Numbered from the stretch's first letter, positions 1 to 10,838 are shown. The stretch: 64,000 nucleotides of DNA from Symbiodinium microadriaticum (GCA_001939145.1 LSRX01000370.1:419404-483403), one strand, 5' to 3'. The notes: a model not told the origin generated them from the letters alone. Numbers and translations are program-made.

Positions 1-1305
1 ATCTGGGTCCCACGATTCGCACGTCAAGCAAAGCCTAGCCCAGCTTGGTTTAGGGCTGTAGGCCTTAGGGATTGGAGCCTATCACGTGGTCGTGAAGTGG
101 AGATCGATTTTTTTCAGTGTTGCAATCCCTAACTTGTGTCTTTTTGTCGAACTTGCCGGCTTCTGATGTCTTGGGAGTCTAGTCTGTGTCAACCTAAACC
201 GCTCCAGCCTGGAGGCTTCGACTGCAATTTGTTTCAGCTTGTGAGGTAAAGCTTTCCAGATACTGTTCTCGCCCTCTCGGTGCTCTGGTTTTCTGGAGTC
301 TTCAATGAGTATGTTGTTGTTCTCTTGCGTTCCTTCTTCCCTTAGCACTGCGTGTCTTCTCCCCTTTAAAGTGCAGTGCTGTGCTTTTGTCTTAGCCACC
401 TGGCCATCTGTTTCTCTCGTCGCTCCTTGCCTCCTGGCTGTGTGCGACAAGCCGAGGGGCCGAGAAATTTGATTGGTTGCCAGCCCTTCTTCCACGCCTA
501 ACGAACCCGTTTGAAAGCAAGGCATTCGGACATTTCCCGTTGCCATTGTATTCTCATGGCTGCAGGCACAGACGCTGCACAGCGCGTGCGGTCGCAGTAT
601 ACAGTATAAGTATAAGACATGAAAGACATTCCCAAAAACTGTGTCAAACATGTGGTTCGCAAGCACGCTTACAGTCGTCACATATCGTCACCATAAACAA
701 CGACAAAGACCGACATTGTCATCTCTCAGCTTCCCTGTTGCTAGGATAGCAGTTGATGCATCTGCCCCGTGTAGATGGAGCTTGAGCCCGCCGGCCATGC
801 TTTTCCCCGGCAAGAATCACAAGCGTCCAGGGCGTCCAGTAACAGCCCTGAGCGCTTCTTGGTCTTCTGTTAACGTTTGGAGGGGGGCCAGGAATCCCTG
901 CACTGGAGTCGTCGTCACAAAAATAGATGGAGTCGGGGTTTGTGGTGTCTCTCCCCTTTGGAAATCCGAAGCAGCCCTGAGGCTTAGCCAGACTGTACAG
1001 CAATCTGGATCCAGCGCCCCCCGGCTGCACCATTCAGCAACTACGGGTTTGGAAGAGCCACGGAGTTTCGGAACTTATGATGTGCTTGCCCTGAGGCTGG
1101 TTCGGTCCGTTCCACTGAGCGCTTGCTTGGCGAGCTGGGGACGCCCTTTTCGGAACGAATATGAGGGCATGTTCCTCTGTTGCACATTCGAAAGGAGCCG
1201 GGGTCGCAACACCTTCTGTGACCACTTTAAACATGTGGAGGGCGGGCTCGGGCCACGAGCCACGGAGATAGTATAATTTCTTTTAAATCTCCGCATCGAT
1301 GTTAC
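1..1305. other. Intergenic or unrecognised DNA
   Basis: I see no convincing gene here. The open frames on both strands are short, overlap one another and have no recognisable motif. No telomere-like tract or strong simple repeat is present until the CA run at about 1345. Confidence 0.5.
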
Positions 1306-1311
1306 GTGTAT

Positions 1312-2041
1312 GTAAGTACCTTATACACACATTTTGCACACCAACACACACACACACACACCAACATCCTGGACGCCTTCTTCCACGACCACGACTTTGC
1401 AACGCGATTAGGAGTGTAATGAATTTGTGGAATATAGTGGCGGGAGGGAAAACGCCCTAATTGCCGCAGTTGGGGCTTTGACTGTCCCAAAGCAGGTATA
1501 CAACAGCAGATGTGAATGCCGATACGACACGGAGCATCTAGCCTAGTGGAACAGCTTCTGCTCGCGAGTGAAAGTCCGCGGGTTCGATCATTTATTTTCA
1601 CCGGAAGAGGACTCGGGCTGCGGACGGGTTCAAGGGAAGAACGCCCTAACTGCCGCTGTAGGCTTTTTTCCCTTCCCAACCCAGCCAGCCCCGCCCAGAC
1701 TCAGCCCATGAACCCCACCGCCCGAGTTCCAGGCCCTTCCCCCGAGCACTCCACTGTCCTCTTCCGGTGAAAATAAATGCGTGGTGCGGGCTTCGAACCC
1801 GTGGACTTTCACTCGCGAGCAATTGGCATCAGCTCATCACTGCTGTTTTTTGACTGCTTTAGAACAAGCTCAACTGCGGCAGTTAGGGCGGTTTTCCTGC
1901 CGCCATTATATTGTTTTACACCAATCCCGTTGCAAATCCCTGGTCCGTCCTTCTCCTGCATGATGTTGGTCGTGGAAGAAGGCGTCCAGGATGTGTGTGT
2001 GTGTGTGCGTGTGTGCAACACGTGTGTATCAGGTACTTACA
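1312..2041. repeat. Foldback (inverted-repeat) element, ~300-bp imperfect arms
   Basis: The left arm (about 1312-1612) and right arm (about 1756-2041) are reverse complements of each other with scattered mismatches and small indels. Matching landmarks include GTAAGTACC at 1312 against GGTACTTAC at 2032, a CA run against a GT run, the block ATCCTGGACGCCTTCTTCC against its complement near 1976-1994, and the block containing CTCGCGAGTGAAAGTCC. The 1613-1755 spacer contains one more copy of the GCCCTAACTGCCGC motif that also occurs in the arms. It could be a foldback transposon, or two copies of one short element inserted head to head. No transposase-like frame lies between the arms. Confidence 0.8.
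1529..1600 (+). repeat. tRNA-like (SINE-type) promoter segment in the left foldback arm
   Basis: TAGCCTAGTGG resembles a polymerase III A box, and GGGTTCGATC (about 1580-1589) resembles a B box, at roughly tRNA spacing. The right arm carries the equivalent B box on the minus strand as GGGTTCGAAGCCC (complement of about 1788-1800). I could not build a full cloverleaf, so I read this as tRNA-derived repeat sequence and not as a functional tRNA gene. Confidence 0.45.
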
Positions 2042-2099
2042 TAAATTTAAACATACTTCTTCGAGGGGTTTACCGCTAAGGTTTCCACATATGTAAAAC

Positions 2100-2690
2100 C
2101 CGGGCGGCCCCGCCCCACCCCTCACAGAGGTAGTACCAAATACTTGCTTTATCTGTTTACTTGTCCCTATGTTTAAAAGCAGTCACCGTTGTTATAGAAT
2201 CTGCTATTCAATTCATTCCCGATCCTAAGTTTAGGCCCCAAATTGCTTAAATCTTGGTGACAGGCGCCCTCCAATAGTTTCTTGTGTGCTCCCTGCGGTG
2301 CGACTTGGTCTGCTGGGCGGGTGGGAAAAGAACCCTAGGAATCTGGGAGCCAAAGCCATTGCTTCTCAGTCCGGTGGGCGTCAGACCAAGCCACTGCAGC
2401 TTCGCAAGTGCATGTCAGAAAAATGTCGACGTTGACCCCTAACCTGCATAGCTGGGTACTCTACTGAGGACAATCGTTCGGGTGGAGCTTTTCGGTGTGA
2501 CTTAGGGACTGGCTGGGTCGACGGGAGTCTGTGAACATGAACGCTCTGTCATGTAACATGGTCATGGCCTGCACCTGACCCATGTCTCTACCCTTGGGTC
2601 GCTCTGCCTGCTACTGCCTGATGCTCACCGTCGGCGGTTACTACCCTGGCCCAACCCTATTGGGGGGGGCCCTACCCCCTTCTTGTAAGT
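2100..2690. other. Unrecognised spacer
   Basis: There is no supported gene, structural RNA or strong repeat between the foldback element and the diverged tandem duplication. Only short open frames are present. Confidence 0.4.
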
Positions 2691-2721
2691 CATACAAAAC
2701 ACCAACCCAGGAACCGTGCCG

Positions 2722-3140
2722 ATGCCATGGTCAATCCCTACCTAGAGCCCGCCTGCAACAACTGCGGAACACATCCACATGAGAATGATTTCTGGCTCGG
2801 CCTGCCACACAGTATTTGCGCCTCGGATACATCATGTACCTCCGCGCCACATATGCTTGATACTCTGCGCAAATGGCATGCTGGAGGGAGTGTGGGCCCC
2901 AAGCGCTATGCCGACACCATGGTGTTGCCTTTTCTGGAGCCCGCTGGCGACAACTGCTCCACATGGGATCGGGAATGGATGACGGCCAAGTCTGCCACAC
3001 TGTCTTGTGCCTTAAAGACGCTGTGTACTCCCCGGCTCTGGGATGTCTGCCACATTGCACAAGTGGCATGCTGGAGAGGATCTGGATGTCGACTGTTGCT
3101 CGGATATTGGTACCGATGCAAACAGTCAACATGCATTGGT
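2722..3140. repeat. Diverged tandem duplication, period ~193 bp
   Basis: Landmarks recur about 193 bp apart. GAGCCCGCCTGCAACAACTG near 2745 corresponds to GAGCCCGCTGGCGACAACTG near 2939. CTGCCACACAGTATTTGCGCCT corresponds in part to CTGCCACACTGTCTTGTGCCT. TGGCATGCTGGAG occurs near 2874 and again near 3065. The two copies have diverged strongly. Frames are open in both copies but no protein family is recognisable. Confidence 0.6.
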
Positions 3141-3149
3141 TGAATTGAA

Positions 3150-4040
3150 CACAATATTGCTGAATCCCTGCTGATTCAAGATGAGAACTTATCCAGATAC
3201 AGGTGCAAGACTGGAGAACTGCATGTGAACGGCATGGCGAGTTCTGCATATCTGCCCTTGCAAGAGGCTGAAGTCTTGACGTGATGGCATGAAGACATCA
3301 CCGCATGACCGCACTAGGAGTCTTTCGTCAGAAAGCCGTGACAACACTGGCGATGCATGACTACGAGGCCGGCTGGTAAATATTGGTCTTACACGACGTG
3401 AAAACAAGTTGGATGCATGGTCTGCTGAGTTGTCGTCCCTGGCACGTGAGACCGGGGTCCATAACAGGCGGGCCGTGAGAAGTGCTGGCCTCTGCTCGGA
3501 GCATAGATGGCTGATAGAGTGTTGGCTCATGCCCCGGTCAATGTTGTCCCATGAAGAACATCACAGTATGGATAGAACGTTTTGAAACAGATGTGGCAGC
3601 GGAGGGCTGAGGACGTGTGCTGTATAGTTGGAGTCGACTACAAGGAGCCTGACAACAGGGTCCGCAGTGTGAGCCGGCCGCTCGCAAACTACCAGACTGT
3701 GCATGTTACGGAGAGCCGCATTAACAACAACGCGGAGGCTGGACTGGCCCATTTCGTGTTCTGTAGCAAGAGTCGACAAAGTTATGGCTGGCGACCGGGA
3801 ACACCCGGGTGAGGGCCAAGCTGAATCAAGTCAGGCCATGCTCCGAGCGAGCGGGAGAAGCGGGTCACCTCGACCCAAGGAGCAACTGCGTATCAACAGG
3901 CCGTGGGCTTGGAGATCCTCTTGCGTGGATACCGAGGAAAACAGTTCCCGGATGCAACCTCGGAGTCCCCCGGCGCCGATTTGGAAGACGAGCTGACCCC
4001 GGTAAAAAAAGTGGTTCAACCTCGGGCACCCCGAGCTCAG
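3150..4040. other. Unrecognised DNA upstream of the copia-like remnant
   Basis: Only short frames are visible. This stretch may hold the decayed 5' half (gag, integrase) of the element that follows, but I recognise no zinc knuckle or integrase motif. Confidence 0.3.
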
Positions 4041-4244
4041 GGTGATTGCTGGGTGGTGACGGAGACCATGGTGATCCGGAAACACGGCAATCTGGCTGGA
4101 AAGAGGAGAACCGACCCGGTGGCGCTCAGCTGATCACAGACAACTACCGTGAAGAAGCCCGTCCCGGACGAGCTTTGATGGAAAGGTGGCAAGGCGAGAC
4201 CCACTTTGAGTTGAAGCCAAGAGCCGTGCGACCACCGCGTTTGG

Positions 4245-4412
4245 AACAGCAAGCACCACAACCAGAAGTCCAAGCACCACAGCGAGAAGTCCGACGACCA
4301 CGGCGGGAACAGCAAGCACTACAGCGAGAAGTCCGACCACCCCGGCAGGAACAACGAGCTCCACAGCGAGAAGTCCGACCACCACATCGGGAACAACAAG
4401 CACCACAGTCTG
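4245..4412 (+). repeat. ~42-bp in-frame minisatellite in the copia linker
   Basis: About four imperfect copies of a 42-bp unit encode the peptide period APQREVRPPRQEQQ and variants. Length is conserved in multiples of three, so the repeat expanded while the frame was still translated, or has been kept in frame by chance. Confidence 0.75.
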
Positions 4413-4824
4413 GTCCCAAGCAAGTCGTACAAATGAATCACATCCGGAGGGCAGCTGGTCTTCGACGTGTCTTGGAACCGTCTTCAGCTGGTTTGGTGGG
4501 GCCTCCTGCTAAGAAGGAACGGACACAGGAGCTTTTGGACCAGCCAATGCGCGGGACATCTGACTATGCTGAGCCACCTATGCCAATAGCACCTCCTGAG
4601 TCAGCACAGGCTGAAGATCCAGAGCCACCCGTACTTGTTCCGTTTCCTCCTGCGTCTTCGGCGGCCTCGGAACTACCAGTTGTGGGAAGCCTTCCTGGGC
4701 AACCAGAGTTTCGGATTTCTTGAGAGGAGCAGCCAAGCGCAGCTCCATACTCGTCTTCAGATGAGGACGGTAGCAGCCACGAGGAGCTTCTTCCGGATGG
4801 CTAAGATGGTCCTCAGCAAGTGCA

Positions 4825-5121
4825 GATCATCGAAGCTGCTCCTGCTGTGTTTGCATGCGAGCTCAACGTGAAGGACCGGGACTTGCGCAAGTTGCTGCCT
4901 CTAACGCTGGGATGATCGTGGAGACCCCGCTGGCCTTGTATGGGCTTGCTCATGCACCCCGTAAGTGGAATGACTCGGTCGTCGCCTTCCTGCTGGAGAA
5001 CGGCTGGGAACAACTTAAGTCGGACAGGTGTGTCTTTGCCTTGCGGGACAAGGATGGAGCGCTCTGCGCATTGGCCGGCTTGCACTTTGATGATTTTCTT
5101 TTGCCCGGCCTCCCTGACTGA
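4825..5121 (+). pseudogene. Copia-type reverse transcriptase fragment
   Basis: The frame from 4855 contains LYGLAHAPRKWNDS, ENGWEQLKSDRCVF and LHFDDFLLPG, which match the copia reverse-transcriptase order of LYGL-x-APR-x-W, then D-x-CVF, then VDD. Upstream, in another frame, VKDRDLRKLLPL reads as coding, so there is a frameshift near 4900. The catalytic motif reads HFDD instead of the usual HVDD/YVDD. The frame ends at 5121 just after it. This is a broken remnant. Confidence 0.8.
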
Positions 5122-5640
5122 GCATTTTTTTGACAAGCTAAAGCTGCACTGCGACATCAGTTTGGATTTGGCAAATGGGACAGTGCCGAAGGCAAGGGCT
5201 TCACTTTCGCTGGCTGCAGGATTCGTCAATCTGCTGAGGCTGGAATCGTCCTGGACCAAGAGGACTACCTGAAGAATGGGTTCACGACTTTTCCTTTGTC
5301 CCCCGCCAAATCCCGACAAGGGAAGTCACTGGCAACATCCGCTGGGGTTGGGGAATTGAGAGCAGCTCCGGGCAGCTTGCGCTGGAAGGCTTCTCAGACT
5401 GGAGCTCAGTTCTAGTCCGACTTTTCCTTCAAGCTCTCAGAGCTACCCAAGGCCTTTGTCCAGACGTTGATCGACACCAACAAGCTGATCAGGGAACCGT
5501 GGCAGTCAATCTGTGCAATGCTCTGGTCTGATGCGAGCCAAGGCAACAGGCCCAAAAAGTCCTCTACAGTGGGCATCCTCGGATGCCTGGGACCCTGACA
5601 AGATCATGAAAAATGAAGAGGTCTCCTTGGCAATGATCTT

Positions 5641-6255
5641 TTGGAGAGGCTCCACATTGCCCCCGAGAGCTTAGGCTCCAAGGGCAGCGAGGTACAGGCG
5701 ATCACAATGGGAGAGAACCAAGTCTTCCTCCTGAGAGCTATGTGGTACGAGCTGCATGGAAGAGCGATCTCTCGCTACGACCTTGCCGAGAACCTGTGCA
5801 AGTACACAAAAGGAGGGGTGGTGTTGGACTCAAAAGGAATTTTGTATGCGATGCCGGGGAATGTCTCGGCATTGCACGGCCTCCGATCACCCCGAGCCGC
5901 CTTTGAGCTTACTGTGTCGGTTCAGCAGGCAGTGGCACTTGGCACGAGACTTGGTTGGATGAACGGTACTGCTCAGCTCGCCGACGGCCTCACAAAGGAC
6001 AGTGTGACGGCTCGAAGGGGATTCTTCGAGTTCCTGGCAGGCGGCCAGCGCTGGAGTGTTGTACGCGATCCCTCGCTTACAGCCGGCAAGGAGTTGTCAA
6101 AGCCACAACTCCACAGTAATATCCTCTCAGATGAGAGCGCTTTCATCCAGTACATACAACAGTTCGCTACGGAATCCCATTGCTCTTGGAATGAAGAAGT
6201 CGAGCTGTATGTTGACACTGAGCCCAGAAACTTCAGGAATGTATTAGGGATGTGA
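5641..6255 (+). pseudogene. Copia-type RNase H C-terminal fragment
   Basis: This 204-residue frame has the layout of the copia RNase H tail. It contains LLRAMWYELHG, then VLDSKGILYAM, LRSPRAAFEL, LGTRLGWMNGTAQLADGLTK and a hydrophobic FFEFLAGGQRWSVV end. In family terms this is the segment with D-[AS]-KG, a WV/WM-x-[SGT] turn and the QLADGLTK signature. The first RNase H aspartate block (LWSDASQGN, near 5520-5548) lies in a different frame upstream with a stop between them, so the domain is disrupted. Confidence 0.8.
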
Positions 6256-6259
6256 GCAG

Positions 6260-7770
6260 TGAGCTGTGGCAGAGCTGTGAGGTTGTGCACGTGACTTCGA
6301 TTTGCAACCTCAGGGCGGGCTGAAGCTTCCGAGCCGAGTGGAAAAGAGTAGTGTCTGCTGGGCGTTTGTGCCCGCGTGATTTCTTTGGATTAGTGCTATT
6401 TCCTGAGTCGAAACCTGCATACCTGCACATATCGAGGCCCGTGCAGGCATCCTCGCATGCGTTGCGGTACACGAGCACCGGCACTGGATGCGTGGAGTTT
6501 TGGGTGTTGGTTCTCTGCCCTCTGAAGCCTTTTTCTGATTGTAGTATAATGTACTATAGTCGAGTAGACAGCTGCGAAAATTGGAACACACACAAACCTG
6601 TAATTGTGCACACAAGCATCTCATGACTGTCCCATTGGGTCTGCCTTGGACGAGGAGGAGGTATTGAGTGACGGGTCGCCAAGACAAGAGAGTGCTAAAT
6701 CCTAAAGCCCCACTCACGCACCCCAAAACCCGAGCATCCTAAACCCTGAAAGCCATACTTTACCGTAGGGTTTGCTGTCCCATGTTATGCAGATTATACT
6801 AGACTACACTATGCAAGGCGGTGTGAACTACACTATACGGCACGAAGAGATTAGTTTTGCGTCAACAGGTCCCAAATGCCATGTGCACTCAGGTTCTCCA
6901 TCGACCAGTCGGACGATAGCTTCAGCCAAAAGACTGACCAGACCCCCTGCTGCATGTTATGCAAAGCAGAGACTGTTATATATGCATACAGTGTATGTGT
7001 GTATATATATATATTTACATTCACACACAGGTTTTTGCTGTTACTTATGTACTCGTACGTAAGCATGTGCGTTTGTTTTAGCTTACCGTAGTTTACATTG
7101 TACTGTTATTGCATGTCATCTTGCATGTTATACCATGTTAGACGAAATCTACGGCACATGTTATAGAACATAGAATACACATATGGTCATAAACTCAGCA
7201 ACAGTATGGTATAATAGAGCTTGGTGTAACACAGCATCGCATAATACAGCACTGCGCAGTAAAGCACAGTAAAGAATAGTACAGTACAGTCGGGTACATT
7301 GCTTAAAATACACACACACACGGCATGCATATGTCTACTCAGTATCTCATCCACATCGTTTGCTTTGTAGCTTGATGGTCCCGCTGCATGACCAGATCTT
7401 GCTATGTATGATTGAGCTGCTTGCGCAAAAGTGCAGTTGAATCAACACTTTCAGTTTGTTGACCGCCAGTGCTACGAAATTTGCAGAAGAAAGCCTTCGC
7501 TGAGGATCGACAATTTTCTGAGCCACGATTGGGGTACCAGCCGGTTCCTCAAGGCACCAGGACAGGGGTTTCCACAAGCGTTGCAACATGAACCGACCCT
7601 CCTGTCGAGTTCACCAAAGCCCGCATATGTATGCGCTGACTGATAATTATGAGAGGTTTGTGGGTGTGAGGCCATATTCCGGAGCAGTTGGGCTACATAA
7701 GCGAAAGTGGTTGGTCTATCACTTTTCACTATGGCCGCTGTTATGTTCAAAATGCCCTAGAAAAGATGGT
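6260..7770. other. Non-coding spacer with short repetitive motifs
   Basis: No gene is supported. Near 6690-6750 there are CCCTAAA-like words. Between 7150 and 7290 there is a loose array of short CACAGTA/ATAGTACA words, and a CA run lies at 7310-7320. Confidence 0.4.
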
Positions 7771-7772
7771 CT

Positions 7773-8252
7773 TCAGGTGATCACCCTACTTTGGATGTTC
7801 AACGTCAAAGCCGCGACGATTGCAACTTTTGTTATGAGTTGCATCATTGGCTGCCTCCGCATCATTTGCATCCGAGCTGCAAGGTATGGATCATAGACGG
7901 AGCCCTGTGGGTCTTCTGAGAGCTTCATATCAGTTTCAAGTCCCCAGCTCTCAATTAGGTTGCCTGGTTCATGGGGTCTTAGCACAAAGGCAAGCTCGAA
8001 ATATTGGACCATTGGCACTCCACCTTCTTCGGCTACGCGACATTCGTGATTGTTCTCTGCTGGTGGCAAAGAATTCAATCTCTTTTTGGCTTCAGGCGAG
8101 GGCAACAACATGTTGTGCTGGCTTCCTGCTTCAAGTGAATCGGCACTGAAATCTGAATCACGAAGCGAAGGGACTCGGCAGGAAAAAATTTTGCTCGGGG
8201 CCGGGCCCGCAGGCGCATGGTTTTCCTGGATAAGCTGTGCATCGCCCAGCAC
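7773..8252 (-). CDS. Possible coding exon, unknown product
   Basis: This 159-residue frame is longer than its surroundings. Its middle part has an ordinary soluble-protein composition (for example VPMVQYFELAFVLRPHEP followed by an acidic stretch with SWGLETDMKLSEDP). I recognise no domain and found no partner exons. It could equally be a chance frame in a GC-balanced region. The first residue is not a dependable start. Confidence 0.22.
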   Translation of the reverse strand: MLGDAQLIQENHAPAGPAPSKIFSCRVPSLRDSDFSADSLEAGSQHNMLLPSPEAKKRLNSLPPAENNHECRVAEEGGVPMVQYFELAFVLRPHEPGNLIESWGLETDMKLSEDPQGSVYDPYLAARMQMMRRQPMMQLITKVAIVAALTLNIQSRVIT

Positions 8253-8269
8253 GATGCGGAGCTGAAACA

Positions 8270-8600
8270 GCAGGGAATCCTAGGTACCTAGACTGCAATC
8301 TTGTACGCTTTGTGCGCCCAAGGTTGCATCTGACCCTAAACCCGGTGGGAGCGTAAACCCTAAAACCCGAACTTAGAACACTGTGGAGCCTTGCCTGATA
8401 CGTGCTAGAGTCAGCGACGAAATCCTAACTGATGGCTTCAAAGGAAGAGACTGATGTGGGTTTTCGGTGCTCTCAAGCAAGTGAGACCGACGGAGACTCC
8501 GAACTTGTTGTGTTATATATGTATATACACGTATTTATTAGGACCTTCGTGATCTAGTTGGCATTCGGCTTGGTTGTTATAATTCCTTGCCACAGAGATT
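8270..8600. other. Spacer with degenerate telomere-like words
   Basis: CCCTAAACCC and AAACCCTAAAACCC occur near 8335-8370. A short TATATA run lies near 8514-8530. No gene is seen. Confidence 0.4.
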
Positions 8601-8639
8601 GGTATTTTCAAAACTGGTAATGACCACATGTTTCTAAAG

Positions 8640-10210
8640 ACATTTAAAATGCAAATGGGTAAAACCTTTGGTTTTGGAAACATGAAAAGGCCTTGATAGG
8701 TTTAAAGGTCTGTAAGATTTCGAAAACTGAAATGCGCCAACCATTTAAATATCAGTTTTGAGTTTTTTAAAGCAAATTGATCCAATTTTATAAAACTTAG
8801 ATGGGTCAAGCTTTTGGTTTTAGAAAAGGCCATAAACATCAATATTACATTTTTTAATGTTAATGACAATAAATTTGTAAACTTTTGAAATTTAAAATGG
8901 GTCGAGCCCGTGGTTTTGGAAAAGTCAAAAGCTTGCCCAAATTTGTTACAATAATTGAAACGTAAATGGGTGACGCCCTTGGTTTTGGGAAAGTCAAAAG
9001 GCCTTAAAATCTTTAGAAAAAAACTGAAATTTCGAAAATGTACATGGGCCAACCATTTAAGTTTTAATTGTGTAGATGTTTAACGCACATAAGTCTTTAC
9101 ATCTTTAAAACTTAGATGGGTGAAGCCTTTGGTTTTGGAAGAGTCAAAAGGCCTTTGACATTGTTGAGGTTTTAATGGGGCCAACCACCTTTTAGATTTA
9201 ATGCCCTTAATTTTCTATTCTTTTCAACCTCAACATCTGTCAGTAGCAAGCCCATTTAATCCTTACACAGTTTTAAGGGTGTTAAATTGTTTTAAAGATT
9301 CCACATTTAAATCGATGGCCCATTTAAGTTTGAAAATTGTTAAAGATTTTTAAAATGTTAAAGGGCTCTTCACTTTTCCAAAACCAAGGGCTTGGACTAT
9401 TTAGCCATGTAATTCTTAAGGGTTTTAAGGAATTTAAGGGCATGAAAATTTTAAAGAAAATGGAACGTACATGGCTGGCCCATATAAACTCTAAAAATTG
9501 TAGAGATGTGTCAGATTTTAAAGGGCTTGCAATTTTTCCGAAGCCAAAGGCTTGGCATGTTTAGCACATTTAGTGTTGAAGGCGTTAAGGAGTTTAAGGG
9601 CAGCAAAATTTTAGGAAAATAAGAATTGAAGTGGCTGGCCCATTTAAGCTTTTGAAATATTTTTTACACAGATTTAAATGTTTAACGAATATTGTGATTT
9701 GAAAGGTCTTTTGATATTTCCAAAACCAAGTGCTTGGCCTGTTTAGCCCATCTAATTTTTAAAGAATTCAAAGAAACGACCACGAAATTTTTACAACTTA
9801 AATTTTAAATGGCTGGCCGATTTACGTTTTAGAAATTTCAAAGGTTGTTGAATAGTTAAAGGCCTTTTGATTTTTCCAAAGCCAAGGGCTCGGCCTATTT
9901 AGCCCATCTAAATTTTAAAGATGTTAAACAGACTAAGAGCATTAAGATTTGCAAAAACTTAAAAGCAAATGCTAGCACATTTAAAACATGTTAAAGGCGT
10001 TGTAACTTTTCCAAAGCCAAGGGCTTGGCCTACTTAGCCCATTTAAATTTTACAGATGTAAAAAACTAAGGGCCTTAAAATTTGAAATAATAAAGTCTAA
10101 ATGGCTGGCCCCTTGTAAATTCTAAAAATGTTAAAGATGATTTTTACAATGTCCAAGGCCTCTTAGCTTTTCCAAAACCAAGGGCTTGGACTATTTAGCC
10201 CGTTTACATT
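8640..10210. repeat. Degenerate ~150-bp satellite in two opposite orientations
   Basis: A conserved core like CCAAAACCAAGGGCTTGG followed by CTATTTAGCCCATTTAA recurs on the + strand near 9375, 9535, 9717, 9873, 10007 and 10168. The intervals are roughly 135-180 bp, filled by AT-rich sequence with GGCTGGCCCATTTAA. To the left of about 9200 the same core appears in reverse complement (CTTTGGTTTTGGAAA types near 8657, 8801, 8898, 8967 and 9118). The array is therefore two head-to-head blocks with a switch between about 9145 and 9370. No coding is present. Confidence 0.85.
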
Positions 10211-10304
10211 TTAAGGATTTTGCAGTAAGATTTATAAGGACAAATCTAAATGGCTCCCACCCCACACAACTCCCCCACCCCAAGCCACCTCCCCGGAAAA
10301 CGCA

Positions 10305-10372
10305 GCGGTTCGATAGCACCAAATTTTCTGAAAGGAAACCTTTATTCAGAAAATTGGGTGCTATGGAACCGC
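10305..10372. repeat. Hairpin palindrome copy 1
   Basis: GCGGTTCGATAGCACCAAAT at the left pairs with a near-complementary right arm ending GGTGCTATGGAACCGC. The TTTTCTGAA/TTCAGAAAA inner stem continues the pairing, leaving a loop of only a few bases. Confidence 0.9.
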
Positions 10373-10402
10373 CCTTCGCTGTCCTCACTGTCGGAAAATG
10401 GA

Positions 10403-10464
10403 GCGGTTCGATAGCACCAAACTTTCTGAAAGGAACCCCTTCAAAAAATTTGGTGCTATCGAAC
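10403..10464. repeat. Hairpin palindrome copy 2
   Basis: The outer stem GGTTCGATAGCACCAAA pairs with TTTGGTGCTATCGAAC almost perfectly. The inner stem is more degraded than in copy 1. Confidence 0.9.
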
Positions 10465-10550
10465 GGCCTTTGTTGGGAGGTTGGGGTGTGCGGGCCTCGG
10501 GCTGGGGGGTCTGGGGGCGACCCTGGAGGCTACGGCTGCGGGTGACAGTG

Positions 10551-10603
10551 AGTAGCACCAAATTTTCTGAAGGGTTTCCTTTCAGAAGATCTGGTGCTAT
10601 CAA
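10551..10603. repeat. Hairpin palindrome copy 3 (outer stem truncated)
   Basis: TAGCACCAAATTTTCTGAA pairs with TTCAGAAGATCTGGTGCTA. The outer GCGGTTCGA is missing on the left and altered to CAATCC on the right. Confidence 0.85.
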
Positions 10604-10667
10604 TCCGTTGCTGTGCTTCTGTGTTATCCCTTGCAGACACTGACACAAAAACTGACAACAAACACGG

Positions 10668-10732
10668 GCGGTTCGATAGCACCAAATTTTAAGAAGGGTT
10701 TCCTTGCAAAACATTTAGTGCTACCGAATCGC
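10668..10732. repeat. Hairpin palindrome copy 4
   Basis: GCGGTTCGATAGCACCAAAT pairs with ATTTAGTGCTACCGAATCGC with a few mismatches. It is preceded by a spacer motif (GTGTTATCCCTTGCA) that also precedes copy 5. Confidence 0.85.
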
Positions 10733-10775
10733 GCGTTAATGTGTTATCCATTGCAAGTACGGACAACAAACAGGC

Positions 10776-10838
10776 GCGGTTCGATAGCACCAAATTTTCC
10801 CAAGGGTGCCGTTTCAGAAGATTTGGTGTTGTCAAACC
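10776..10838. repeat. Hairpin palindrome copy 5
   Basis: GCGGTTCGATAGCACCAAAT pairs with ATTTGGTGTTGTCAAACC; the right arm is the more diverged. A further half copy (GCGGTTCGATAGCACA) lies at about 10871-10886. Confidence 0.85.

Larger units (their letters stand above)
4046..6255 (+). mobile_element. Decayed Ty1/copia-type retroelement (pol 3' part)
   Basis: Three blocks in copia order can be read on the + strand. The first (4046-4723) is a Pro/Gln/Arg-rich linker like the region between integrase and reverse transcriptase. The second (about 4825-5121) is reverse transcriptase, with LYGLAHAPRKW, then SDRCVF, then LHFDDFL in the position where copia elements have a VDD catalytic motif. The third (about 5430-6255) is RNase H-like, with LWSDAS near 5520 and ADGLTKDSV near 5982-6008. 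The frame changes and has stops between blocks (for example near 5120 and 5600), so no intact polyprotein remains. I found no clear long terminal repeats, so the limits are those of the coding remnants. The copia assignment is from family knowledge; inactivity is inferred from the frame breaks. Confidence 0.8.

Noticed and set aside
1529..1600. Functional tRNA gene
   Set aside because: A and B boxes are present, but no acceptor stem or anticodon arm could be drawn; treated as a tRNA-derived repeat.
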